Assembly (NCBI GenBank): GCA_016844545.1
Contig: JAENJC010000063.1
Location: forward strand, 1 to 10,421
Reading direction: 5' to 3'
Length of the DNA stretch: 10,421 bases
Source: Deltaproteobacteria bacterium
GTDB taxonomy: Bacteria > Desulfobacterota > JAENJC01
A model generated the notes under the pieces. That model saw nothing but the letters and a program-made list of their open reading frames with translations. It had not been told where the DNA came from and did not search any database. A program made the position numbers and the translations under genes. Of the stretch, positions 1-6,660 are shown piece by piece. Positions within the stretch are counted from its first letter, which is position 1; every line of letters begins with the position of its first letter.

Positions 1-1283
1 AAGAAAAAGGAGAGGGGTTTGTAACAAGGCTCATACCCCTGACATACCTTAATGCAAACGAAGGGATAAGGGTTCTGACCCCTTTGATATCAAGGAACGG
101 CGTTGTAAACGCATATATCCCTACAAATACAATCATCCTGACCGACACAGCCATGAACGCCGAAAGGCTTGTTTCCCTCCTTTCCGCCCTTGACAAGGAG
201 GCCCCACCGGGGAAAGGGAAGATTAACGTATATCCCCTGGAAAACGCCGAGGCGGAAGATGTCTCAAAAACACTGACAGCCCTGTTTTCGAGGCTTCAAC
301 CCGGCCAGCAGCCAGGGGGAAGCATGGGACTTACAGGCCCCGTAAATATTTCAGCAGACAAGGCAACAAACTCCTTGGTGATAACGGCGGCCCCGGAGGA
401 CTATGACTCCGTCAGGGACGTGATAGGAAAGCTCGATCTGAGGCGTAGACAGGTGTACGTAGAAGCGGCCATAATGGAGATATCCCTCTCAAAAATGAAG
501 GAGCTGGGGGTTGAGTTCAGGGCAACCGACCTGCCTGAAGCCGGCAAGATAACCGGTTTCGGAGGGACCAACTTTGGAGGTATGGGAGCAGCCGTCTCAG
601 GACCTGCCGGAATGGCCGACCTGTCAGGAATGGCCGCCGGTGTTGTAAAAGGTACAATTACTTTCAGGGGCACCGAGTACCTGAACGTAGGCGCTCTTGT
701 TAGGGCATTGCAGACAGGAGGAGACGTTAACGTCCTGTCAACACCGCACCTTCTAACTACTGACAACCAGAAGGCTGAGATAGTTGTTGGTGAAAACGTG
801 CCGTTTATATCAGGAACAAGTCAAACAACGGGTGGGAATATCCTTACAACCATAGAAAGAAAGGACATAGGTATAACCCTTAGACTCACCCCAAGGGTCA
901 GCGAAGGTGAGTTCGTCAAGCTGGACATCTATCAGGAGATATCATCCCTTTCAGATTCAGCCGTCTTTGATCCAAATAAGGTTGGGCCTGTAGTAAATAA
1001 GAGATATGCCAGTACAACAGTAGTGGCCAAAGATGGCGAGACTATAGCCATAGGAGGCTTACTCCGCGACAACGAGTTGAAGATTGTGAGAAAGGTCCCT
1101 CTCCTCGGAGATATCCCGATACTTGGGTGGCTGTTCCGATACCAGAGGAAGCAGGTGGAGAAGACTAACCTTCTGATATTTATAACTCCCACCATAGTAA
1201 AGGGTAACGCTTTGAACGACATAACAGCAAAGAAGAAAAACGAAATGGACAAGTCAAAGGAAGAGATGGATGGGAAAAAATAA
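1..1283 (+). CDS. gspD: Type II secretion system secretin GspD (5' partial)
   Basis: Outer-membrane secretin that forms the exit channel of the T2SS. The frame is open from base 3 to the TAA at 1281-1283, giving 426 visible residues; the true start is upstream, and the TTG at 84 is an internal leucine. Counting from the first visible codon, residues 1-66 look like the end of the N1 domain, about 74-98 the N2 repeat and about 114-161 the N3 repeat (NSLVITA motif). The secretin barrel follows to about residue 402, with VLSTPHLLTTDN, VVGENVPFISG and the signature VPLLGDIPILGWLFR at 365-379, then TNLLIFITPTIV. The last 25 residues are a charged lysine-rich tail. The type IV pilus secretin PilQ is an alternative by sequence alone, but the gspE-F-G neighbours settle it. 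The gap to gspE is filled by a palindromic repeat. Confidence 0.95.
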   Translation, partial: EKGEGFVTRLIPLTYLNANEGIRVLTPLISRNGVVNAYIPTNTIILTDTAMNAERLVSLLSALDKEAPPGKGKINVYPLENAEAEDVSKTLTALFSRLQPGQQPGGSMGLTGPVNISADKATNSLVITAAPEDYDSVRDVIGKLDLRRRQVYVEAAIMEISLSKMKELGVEFRATDLPEAGKITGFGGTNFGGMGAAVSGPAGMADLSGMAAGVVKGTITFRGTEYLNVGALVRALQTGGDVNVLSTPHLLTTDNQKAEIVVGENVPFISGTSQTTGGNILTTIERKDIGITLRLTPRVSEGEFVKLDIYQEISSLSDSAVFDPNKVGPVVNKRYASTTVVAKDGETIAIGGLLRDNELKIVRKVPLLGDIPILGWLFRYQRKQVEKTNLLIFITPTIVKGNALNDITAKKKNEMDKSKEEMDGKK

Positions 1284-1304
1284 TAACACCTAAAAAAAGC
1301 ATTT

Positions 1305-1437
1305 GGACGCAGATTTACACAGATTTGCACTGATAATTCAAGGACTTAAACAAAAACAGATATTCACTTTTTTAGTGACAACTATATTTCATGTATCTAT
1401 TTGTTTTATCTGTGTTTATCCGCTTTAACCTGCGTCC
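1305..1437. repeat. Palindromic repeat, family 3, between gspD and gspE
   Basis: Two roughly 30-bp arms, 1305-1334 and 1408-1437, are imperfect inverted copies. The outer 8 bp (GGACGCAG / CTGCGTCC) match exactly and GAT/CAC blocks match further in. A second inner pair, about 1348-1363 and 1393-1407, also folds back. The arms are made of degenerate units such as ACGCAGATT and ATCTGTGTT. The element occupies nearly all of the 182-bp gspD-gspE gap (1284-1465). The centre, 1364-1378, is a small TCACT/AGTGA hairpin with a T-rich loop. There is no T-tract after the stem, so I do not call it a terminator. Confidence 0.75.
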
Positions 1438-1465
1438 TATTGCAGGATTTAGGTATCAGGAATTT

Positions 1466-2995
1466 ATGGAACTTGCAGATATAGACAGCACCCTTATAAG
1501 ACACCTCCCATTTTCTTATGCCAAGAGGTTTTCCCTTTTACCTGTGAGAAAGGAGGATGGCGCAGTTATCGTCGCCTCGTCCCGTCCTGATGATTTTCAG
1601 CCTATTGATGACCTGAGGCATCTACTGAACTCCCCTGTAAGGCCCATATTCATGGAAGAGAAGTCCTTGCTTGACCTGATAAACAGGGTTTATCACGAGG
1701 CAGCCAACAGAGATGAAGGGACCATGGTGATTGAGGATGTCTCAGAGGTCGAAGAGACGAGGGACCTCCTCGAATCAGACGATGAGGCCCCTGTAGTTAG
1801 GCTTGTAAATGCCCTCCTCTCTAAAGGCCTGCAGAAGAGGGCCAGCGACATACATTTCGAGCCGTTCGAGAAGGATGCGAGGGTCAGGTTCCGGGTTGAC
1901 GGGATACTACACGACATCCAGTCGATACAAAAGGGACTCTATCCATCCGTGGTGTCGAGGGTGAAGGTCATAGCCGGGATGAACGTGGCGGAGAAGAGAC
2001 TCCCGCAGGATGGAGGGATACGGGTCAGGATAGCCGGCAAGGACGTTGATATAAGGGCCTCAACCATTCCAACATCTTCAGGGGAGAGGGTGGTACTTAG
2101 GCTCCTTGACAGGGAACGAGTGCTGATAGGACTGGAAGACCTGGGTCTGCAAACTGAAATGCTTGCTGGTTATGGAAGGATGCTGGCCAAGTCCCACGGG
2201 ATTATCCTCATCACCGGGCCGACAGGAAGCGGGAAGACCACGACCCTTTACGCATCACTTGCATCAATAAACTCTTCGGAGAAAAACGTCCTGACCGTAG
2301 AGGACCCTATAGAATACCAGTTGAAAGGGATCGGTCAGATGCAGGTGAACCCCAAAGTAGGACTGACCTTTGCAAAAGGGCTCAGACATATCCTGAGACA
2401 GGACCCTGACATAATAATGGTTGGCGAGATAAGAGACAGGGAGACGGCGGAGATGGCTATTCAGTCAGCCCTGACAGGGCATCTTGTCCTCTCAACACTT
2501 CACACCAACGATTCTGCAAGTGCAGTTACAAGGCTTGTAGACATGGGAATTGAGCCCTTTCTCGTCTCTTCATCCCTTATAGCGGTCATGGCCCAGAGGC
2601 TTGTCAGGATATTGTGTCCAAGGTGCAAAGAGGCTTACGAGCCGACGGAGGATGAGTTAGCCCTGTTAGGGATAAGCAAGTGGTCAGTGGTCAGTGGTCA
2701 GGGATCAGTTACAACCGGCCACCGGCCACCGGCCACTGACCACTATTCATTTTATAGAAAGACCGGATGCGATGAGTGTCTTGGCACAGGTTACCTCGGC
2801 AGGAAGGGTATCTACGAACTCCTTGAGGTAGACGACGACATCCGCAAGGTTATACTCAATGGAGGCGATTCCATGACCATCAGGGCCGAGGCCGATAAAA
2901 AAGGGCTGAAGGGGATGATGGCAGACGGAGCCGATAAAATCATGCGGGGGATAACATCTGTTGAAGAGGTATTGAGGGTAACGCAGGAAGAATAG
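1466..2995 (+). CDS. gspE: Type II secretion ATPase GspE, with a repeat-derived insertion
   Basis: Cytoplasmic hexameric ATPase that drives pseudopilus assembly. I prefer the ATG at 1466 (509 aa). The frame is open back to an ATG at 1391, but those 25 extra codons lie in and just past the family 3 palindrome and have no ribosome site; the site before 1466 is also weak. An N1E-type domain covers about residues 1-80. From 1466, Walker A GPTGSGKTT is at 251-259, Walker B DPDIIMVGEIRD at 313-324 and the His box HLVLSTLHTND at 339-349. A four-cysteine zinc finger has pairs C384/C387 and C435/C438. Between the pairs, W406-H426 is translated from a heptad repeat, so 47 residues separate the pairs against roughly 30 that I recall as usual. 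The stop at 2993-2995 directly precedes the gspF ATG, and GGAAG in the end of gspE serves gspF. Confidence 0.95.
   Translation: MELADIDSTLIRHLPFSYAKRFSLLPVRKEDGAVIVASSRPDDFQPIDDLRHLLNSPVRPIFMEEKSLLDLINRVYHEAANRDEGTMVIEDVSEVEETRDLLESDDEAPVVRLVNALLSKGLQKRASDIHFEPFEKDARVRFRVDGILHDIQSIQKGLYPSVVSRVKVIAGMNVAEKRLPQDGGIRVRIAGKDVDIRASTIPTSSGERVVLRLLDRERVLIGLEDLGLQTEMLAGYGRMLAKSHGIILITGPTGSGKTTTLYASLASINSSEKNVLTVEDPIEYQLKGIGQMQVNPKVGLTFAKGLRHILRQDPDIIMVGEIRDRETAEMAIQSALTGHLVLSTLHTNDSASAVTRLVDMGIEPFLVSSSLIAVMAQRLVRILCPRCKEAYEPTEDELALLGISKWSVVSGQGSVTTGHRPPATDHYSFYRKTGCDECLGTGYLGRKGIYELLEVDDDIRKVILNGGDSMTIRAEADKKGLKGMMADGADKIMRGITSVEEVLRVTQEE
2680..2744 (+). repeat. Heptad palindromic repeat, family 1, copy in gspE
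   Basis: The left arm is GTGGTCAGTGGTCAGTGGTC and onward (GGTCAGT units of 7 bp). The right arm is CCGGCCACCGGCCACCGGCC ending in CACTGACCAC (CCGGCCA units of 7 bp). The outer 11 bp are perfectly complementary (GTGGTCAGTGG / CCACTGACCAC) and the inner part pairs imperfectly. The read-through segment 2681-2743 is 63 bp, exactly 21 codons, so the frame of gspE is kept. Confidence 0.9.
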
Positions 2996-4213
2996 ATGCC
3001 TTTATACAAATACACAGGTCTTAGTCCGGCAGGGAAGACGGTATCCGGCGTCATAGATGCCGAGGACCAGACAAACGCGAGGCTTTCCCTGAAAGGGAAA
3101 GAGGTTTTCCTAACCGGACCGCTCACGGAAAGCTATAAAGAACAGGCAACCATAAGCGGCAGATTGAGATGGGAAAGCAGGCCGGGGTTGAAGGAGTTAT
3201 CTTCCTTTACTTATCAGCTCAAGGTGTTGCTTTCGTCAGGCCTTCCTATGGTTGACGCCCTGACTGTACTGGTCGATGAAGAAAAAAACAGCAGGCTTAG
3301 GGAGATCCTGGCTTCTGTCAGGGATGGGGTAAAAGAAGGGAAGACAGTTGCTGCGGCGTTATCATTCCATCCCGATGTTTTCAACGATCTGTATATTAAC
3401 ATGGTGGCGGCAGGAGATGCCGGGGGAATGCTGGAGGATGCCCTCGGCCACCTCTCAGGGCACTTAGAAATGCAGGAGAAGATATCGGCAAGAGTACGGG
3501 CAGCCATGACATACCCTATCTTCATGGCCCTGATAGGTTTAATTATCCTCTTTTACTTATTAACGTCCGTTGTCCCAAAGGTCGTTACAGTATTTCAGGA
3601 TGTGGGAAAGGCCCTGCCCATCCCGACCCTTTTACTTATTGGAGTATCAGGATTCCTTTCAGATTACTGGCCTGTAGTTCTGTTACTGTTAGCAGCAATC
3701 TCTTATGCAGGTTACAGGTTCTCAAATACGGATAAAGGAAGAGCCGCCATTGAACAGTTTTTTGACAGCCTCCCTTTTGTAGGAGGGACCCTTCACTCCA
3801 TGTACATGGCCCGGTTTGGCCGCACAATGGAGGCCTTGTTAAAGGGCGGAGTACCTCTTTCCAAGGCGCTGGAGATAACCGGGAAGGCCGCAGGACATAC
3901 TGAAATGAAGAAGGCATTATCTCTGGCTGAAAAGGCCATTCTTGAGGGAAAGAGCCTTAATCAGTCCCTCAGAGGGTCTGAGCTTTTCCCTCAGAGTGTT
4001 ATCAGCCTCATAAGTGTCGGGGAGGCTGGCGGAAACCTTGAGGATATCTTTGCCAGAATAGGAGATGCCAAGGAAAAGGAGCTTGACAGCAGGCTTGACA
4101 CTCTCCTGACCCTTCTGGAGCCTATGATGATACTGATCATGGGGTTTGTGGTAGGGTTTATTGTACTGGCCATACTGTTGCCGATATTTGAAATGAGCCA
4201 GATGACTTTTTAG
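2996..4213 (+). CDS. gspF: Type II secretion inner-membrane platform protein GspF
   Basis: Polytopic inner-membrane protein that couples the GspE ATPase to pseudopilus assembly. It has 405 residues, the usual length for GspF. It opens with MPLYKYTGLSPAGKTVSG, typical of the family. Two T2SSF cytoplasmic domains lie at about residues 68-190 and 272-393. Each carries a family motif: NMVAAGDAGGMLEDAL in the first and SLISVGEAGGNLEDIF in the second. Membrane segments are near 175-195, 225-243 and 377-396. The ATG abuts the gspE stop codon, so the two are probably translationally coupled. Unlike most other genes here, its body contains no repeat insertion. In typical T2SS operons gspG follows directly; here about 1.5 kb of other genes intervenes. 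Confidence 0.95.
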   Translation: MPLYKYTGLSPAGKTVSGVIDAEDQTNARLSLKGKEVFLTGPLTESYKEQATISGRLRWESRPGLKELSSFTYQLKVLLSSGLPMVDALTVLVDEEKNSRLREILASVRDGVKEGKTVAAALSFHPDVFNDLYINMVAAGDAGGMLEDALGHLSGHLEMQEKISARVRAAMTYPIFMALIGLIILFYLLTSVVPKVVTVFQDVGKALPIPTLLLIGVSGFLSDYWPVVLLLLAAISYAGYRFSNTDKGRAAIEQFFDSLPFVGGTLHSMYMARFGRTMEALLKGGVPLSKALEITGKAAGHTEMKKALSLAEKAILEGKSLNQSLRGSELFPQSVISLISVGEAGGNLEDIFARIGDAKEKELDSRLDTLLTLLEPMMILIMGFVVGFIVLAILLPIFEMSQMTF

Positions 4214-4278
4214 AAAATGGCAATTTATACAAGATATACGGTAATGTCAAAAGTTTCATGAAAAACGAAGGGAAAAAC

Positions 4279-4695
4279 ATGAAACCACAGAGTGCGCAGA
4301 GAGAAACTCTGTGTTCTCCAGGAGAATATCCACTTAAGGATGTAACAGAGCGGATAATATCCTGCGCTATTGAGGTTCATTCGACATTAGGCCCTGGCTT
4401 ATTAGAATCTCTTTATGAAGAAGCTCTGGCAGAAGAATTTGCATTAAGGGGCATTCCGTTTGAAAGGCAAAAAGACGTTGCCCTGAAGTACAAAGGCAAA
4501 GAGATAGGGAAACACAGGATAGACCTCATGGTTGAAGATAAGGTTATAGTTGAGTTGAAAGCCGTAGATACCATGAATAAGATATATGAAGCTCAGTTGC
4601 TTACATATTTAAAGGCCCTGAACAAGAGGGTTGGTTTACTTATTAATTTCAATGAGGTCAAGCTAAAGGACGGAATAAAACGAATGATAATCTGA
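4279..4695 (+). CDS. GxxExxY family protein (PDDEXK_3 nuclease-like)
   Basis: Small protein of the GxxExxY family, classed in Pfam with the PD-(D/E)XK nuclease superfamily; its cellular role is unknown. I start it at the ATG at 4279 (138 aa), preceded by AAGGGA at good spacing; an ATG at 4258 in the same frame has no ribosome site. The name motif is G40-LL-E43-SL-Y46. Candidate nuclease residues are E43, D82 (HRID), E92 and K94 (VELKA), then EAQLLTYLK at 104-112 and the family's C-terminal GLLINFN...LKDGIKRM. The first 13 or so residues (KPQSAQRETLCSP) are translated from the CACAGAG-type repeat. The gene lies between gspF and the antitoxin gene with no functional link to secretion. Family assignment is firm; nuclease activity is inferred. 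Confidence 0.88.
   Translation: MKPQSAQRETLCSPGEYPLKDVTERIISCAIEVHSTLGPGLLESLYEEALAEEFALRGIPFERQKDVALKYKGKEIGKHRIDLMVEDKVIVELKAVDTMNKIYEAQLLTYLKALNKRVGLLINFNEVKLKDGIKRMII
4284..4318. repeat. CACAGAG/CTCTGTG repeat (family 2), left copy
   Basis: CACAGAG at 4286-4292 and CTCTGTG at 4307-4313 form exact 7-bp inverted arms around a 14-bp spacer. The segment lies within the first codons of the GxxExxY gene and is related, in inverted orientation, to the copy after that gene. Confidence 0.7.
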
Positions 4696-4773
4696 GGACA
4701 CAGAGGGGAGAGAACAAAAACAACTTGTAACTCTCTGATATTAAATCATTTCTCTGTGTTCTCTGTGGTTAGG
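4696..4773. repeat. CACAGAG/CTCTGTG repeat (family 2), right copy
   Basis: GGACACAGAGGGGAGAGAAC (4696-4715) begins directly after the GxxExxY stop codon. TTTCTCTGTGTTCTCTGTGG (from 4749) closes the element, the second arm being a 9-bp tandem (CTCTGTGTT, CTCTGTGGT). The arms are inverted relative to each other around about 34 bp of A+T-rich spacer. Confidence 0.75.
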
Positions 4774-4811
4774 TTTTGACAATACGAATCTTTCAATAAA
4801 GGAGGCAATAA

Positions 4812-5069
4812 ATGTCTATTGCATTAAAGATCGATATGCCCGAAGGAGCGTTTTCAGCATTGAGGATGGACCCGGACGGTCTCGCTAAGGAGTTGCGCCT
4901 TGCTGCTGCGGTGAAATGGTTTGAGATCGGTATCATATCGCAGGAAAAGGCGGCGGAAATAGCGGGCCTTTCAAGGGCGGAATTTATATTCTGTTTGTCC
5001 AGGTTCAATGTTTCTCCATTTCAATATACAATAGACGAGATCAGAGAGGAACTTAAGCGTGGCATATAA
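4812..5069 (+). CDS. UPF0175 family antitoxin
   Basis: An 85-residue protein of the UPF0175 family, which is commonly encoded just before a DUF3368 PIN-type ribonuclease as its antitoxin. The diagnostic stretch is about residues 33-60: AVKWFEIGIISQEKAAEIAG followed by LSRAEFIFCLS, a helix-turn-helix-like segment. The tail YTIDEIREELKRGI is also typical. The start is supported by GGAGG at 4801-4805, six bases before the ATG. Its stop codon overlaps the start of the next frame by 11 bp, the usual coupling in such toxin-antitoxin pairs. The partner toxin gene is broken, so this is an orphan antitoxin here unless it acts on a toxin encoded elsewhere. Family assignment is firm; function follows from the family and the arrangement. 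Confidence 0.85.
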   Translation: MSIALKIDMPEGAFSALRMDPDGLAKELRLAAAVKWFEIGIISQEKAAEIAGLSRAEFIFCLSRFNVSPFQYTIDEIREELKRGI

Positions 5070-5665
5070 ATGGGTTTGTAATGCATCTCCACTTATACTC
5101 CTCAATAGGATAGGTCATCTTACCCTTTTGACAGAACTGAGTGATTCCCTCGTGATTCCCCACGGCGTCATTGAAGAGGTTATACCTTATGAAGACGATA
5201 CTTTGGGCTGGGAAGCCTTTTTCGGTTCGCCAAAAGTATTGAAGATTGATAATGCTATAAACGTCGAGCCGCAAATTGCCGGATGGGACCTTGGGAATGG
5301 GGAATCGGAAGTTCTTTCATGGGCGGCAAAGCACCCTGGCTACGAAGCTATCCTTGATGATCTGGAGGCGCGTAAGCCGTCGTTCAGAATTAACATGGAC
5401 ATCAGAATGGCGGGAACGGCATAAGGGGACGTAAAGGCTTAACCAGAAAAGCACTGGTTATTCCTTAACGGCCCCTAAGTGTGCCAGGAGCATCGGAGTC
5501 CCATTGCGCGGAACAATAGGGATTATTCTTCTCGCAAGGAAAAGAGGATTGATTCCGAAGGCAGCTCCTCTTGCAAGAGCACTGGTCGATGCCGGTTTAC
5601 GATTTGATGTAAAATGGTTGGAAGCCGCCCTTGAACTTGTGGGAGAGGGGCTTAATATAAGCTGA
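5059..5665 (+). pseudogene. DUF3368 PIN-domain toxin, split by a 103-bp insertion
   Basis: Remains of a DUF3368 PIN-like ribonuclease toxin. Translation from the GTG at 5059 (AGAGGAA upstream) gives WVCNASPLILLNRIG and AILDDLEARK, matching the N-terminal and DD regions of the family. The frame then enters foreign sequence and stops at 5422-5424 after 121 aa. The missing C-terminal part is present as an open stretch 5480-5665 in another frame: CARSIGVPLRGTIGIILLAR, then KRGLIPKAAP and a normal end at TGA 5663-5665. Removing 5377-5479 rejoins the two as a 167-residue protein with R-K-C-A across the joint, the expected length for the family. The product is therefore probably inactive, though the shortened 121-residue frame could still be translated. 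Confidence 0.85.
5377..5479. mobile_element. 103-bp palindromic insertion (MITE/REP-like) in the toxin gene
   Basis: This segment interrupts the toxin reading frame. TAAG lies just before it (5373-5376) and again at its end (5476-5479), fitting a 4-bp duplicated target and a 99-bp element. It contains two fold-back structures. The left one pairs GCCG/TTC at about 5376-5385 with GAACGGC near 5415-5421. The right one, about 5425-5477, pairs GGGGACGTAAAGGCTTAACC with the complementary right half with few mismatches, around the core AACCAG/CTGGTT. It has no coding capacity. Whether it is a MITE or a REP-type element mobilised by a TnpA-REP transposase cannot be told from one copy. Confidence 0.7.
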
Positions 5666-5690
5666 CAATTATCAGGAGGGTTAATAGATT

Positions 5691-6140
5691 ATGCAATCAG
5701 GATTTTCAAAAATAAGAATGAACAGCTCACGCGGCTTTACCCTTATTGAGGTCATGGTTGTAGTCGTTATCCTCGGTATCCTGGCGGCGATTATAGTTCC
5801 GAGGATCATGGGAAGACCTGAAGAGGCGAAGAGGACAAAGGCTGCTGTGGATATAAAGGGGATTGAACAGGCCCTGAACCTCTACAAACTCGACAATGGG
5901 ACATATCCGAACACAGAGCAGGGGCTTGAAGCCCTTGTGAAGAAACCGGAAACAGCACCTCTCCCAAACAAATGGAAGGAGGGCGGCTACCTTTCCAAGG
6001 TCCCTGTGGACCCCTGGGGAAGGCCATACCAGTATCTTTCGCCTGGTGATCATGGCGACTTTGACCTCTACTCTCATGGAGCAGACGGAGAACCCGGCGG
6101 GGAAGGAAAGAATGCAGATGTGGAGAGCTGGAACCTTTAA
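5691..6140 (+). CDS. gspG: Type II secretion major pseudopilin GspG
   Basis: Major subunit of the periplasmic pseudopilus. It has 149 residues, with a 15-residue leader ending SSRG before the mature N-terminus FTLIEV; G15 is the prepilin peptidase site and E20 the conserved +5 glutamate. A hydrophobic helix follows (MVVVVILGILAAIIVP). The family's later motifs are all present: YKLDNGTYPNTEQGLEALV, PVDPWGRPYQY and the calcium-site loop DLYSHGADGEPGGEGKNADV near the C-terminus. The start is chosen from AGGAGG at 5674-5679, 11 bases upstream. It is the only pseudopilin here with a normal leader free of repeats. The foreign gene block ends 25 bp before its start. Confidence 0.96.
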   Translation: MQSGFSKIRMNSSRGFTLIEVMVVVVILGILAAIIVPRIMGRPEEAKRTKAAVDIKGIEQALNLYKLDNGTYPNTEQGLEALVKKPETAPLPNKWKEGGYLSKVPVDPWGRPYQYLSPGDHGDFDLYSHGADGEPGGEGKNADVESWNL

Positions 6141-6660
6141 AGACAGTGGTCAGGGGTCAGGGGTCAGGGATCAGCTAAAATCTAATAACACTGGCCACCG
6201 GCCACCGGCCACCGGCCACTGGTATTATGGGTTCACCCTCATCGAGCTTCTTGTTACCCTCTCCATCCTTTCAATCACCCTCTCTTTTGTTATCCCAAGG
6301 ATCATGGGGAGGGAAGAGGCTGAACTGAAGAGCGCTGCGAGGAAGCTGTTATACACGGCCAGGAGGCTTTCGGACGAGGCAGTCTTCAAAAAGGAAAGAC
6401 AGGTGCTTAACCTGGATATAGATAATAATGAGTACGGAAAAGGAGATGACGGCAAGAGATTAAAACTCCCTCCCGGCATCTCTGTAGACCATCTCCAGAT
6501 TGGAAAGGAAGAGATAAGGAAAGGCATGGCTTCCATAACCATATTCCCTTCTGGTTTCAGGGATGAGGCAATGATACATCTGACAGGGAAAGGAAAAGGT
6601 AAAGGATATACCGTTGTCATTCCAGCCCTGGGGGAAAGATTTGAGATACGAGAAGACTAA
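6112..6660 (+). CDS. gspH: Type II secretion minor pseudopilin GspH, repeat-derived leader
   Basis: Minor pseudopilin. The frame is open from 6046, but the likely start is ATG 6112 or ATG 6118, after GGAAGGAAAG at 6101-6110; both overlap the end of gspG. From 6112 the product has 182 residues: a 40-residue leader ending WYYG, then mature FTLIELLVTLSILSITLSFV with E at +5 and a 142-residue mature protein. The leader is long for a pseudopilin, and about 26 of its residues (DSGQGSGVRDQ, then TGHRPPATGH) are translated from the family 1 repeat that begins 4 bp after the gspG stop. Assignment to GspH rests on position and the pilin N-terminus; the globular part is variable in this family. Confidence 0.88.
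   Translation: MQMWRAGTFKDSGQGSGVRDQLKSNNTGHRPPATGHWYYGFTLIELLVTLSILSITLSFVIPRIMGREEAELKSAARKLLYTARRLSDEAVFKKERQVLNLDIDNNEYGKGDDGKRLKLPPGISVDHLQIGKEEIRKGMASITIFPSGFRDEAMIHLTGKGKGKGYTVVIPALGERFEIRED
6144..6221 (+). repeat. Heptad palindromic repeat, family 1, copy in gspH leader
   Basis: The left arm is CAGTGGTCAGGGGTCAGGGG continuing to ATCAG. After a 19-bp A+T-rich spacer comes a right arm of four GGCCACC-type heptads ending CCACTG. CAGTGG (6144-6149) and CCACTG (6216-6221) pair exactly. It begins 4 bp after the gspG stop and ends 8 bp before the glycine codon of the GspH cleavage site. Confidence 0.9.

Larger units (their letters stand above)
4241..4785. mobile_element. Putative GxxExxY cassette bounded by inverted repeats
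   Basis: The ends are 12-bp inverted repeats with one mismatch: GTAATGTCAAAA at 4241-4252 and TTTTGACAATAC at 4774-4785 (TGTCAAAA / TTTTGACA is exact). Just inside lies a second inverted pair: AACCACAGAG-type sequence at about 4283-4302 and its complement at about 4750-4770. The sequence ATACG occurs at 4236-4240 and 4782-4786 and could be a target duplication, though it overlaps the right arm and may be chance. The only gene inside is the GxxExxY reading frame. No transposase is encoded. Calling this a mobile unit is inference from the symmetry. Confidence 0.45.

Noticed and set aside
401..766. Open frames on the - strand, such as this one within gspD
   Set aside because: They mirror well-recognised + strand genes, have no ribosome sites and resemble no known family.
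1364..1378. Terminator after gspD
   Set aside because: The TCACT/AGTGA stem is only 5 bp, has T residues in the loop rather than after the stem, and lies within a larger repeat.
1391..1465. N-terminal extension of gspE from ATG 1391
   Set aside because: The codons come largely from the right arm of the family 3 palindrome, there is no ribosome site, and the normal GspE start region begins at 1466.
2680..2744. Tandem units as a possible CRISPR array
   Set aside because: Units are 7 bp and directly adjacent with no unique spacers, and the block is translated inside gspE.
4776..4811. TTGACA at 4776-4781 as the -35 box of a promoter for the antitoxin
   Set aside because: No -10 box at proper spacing; the sequence is part of the terminal inverted repeat, and the ribosome site occupies the rest.
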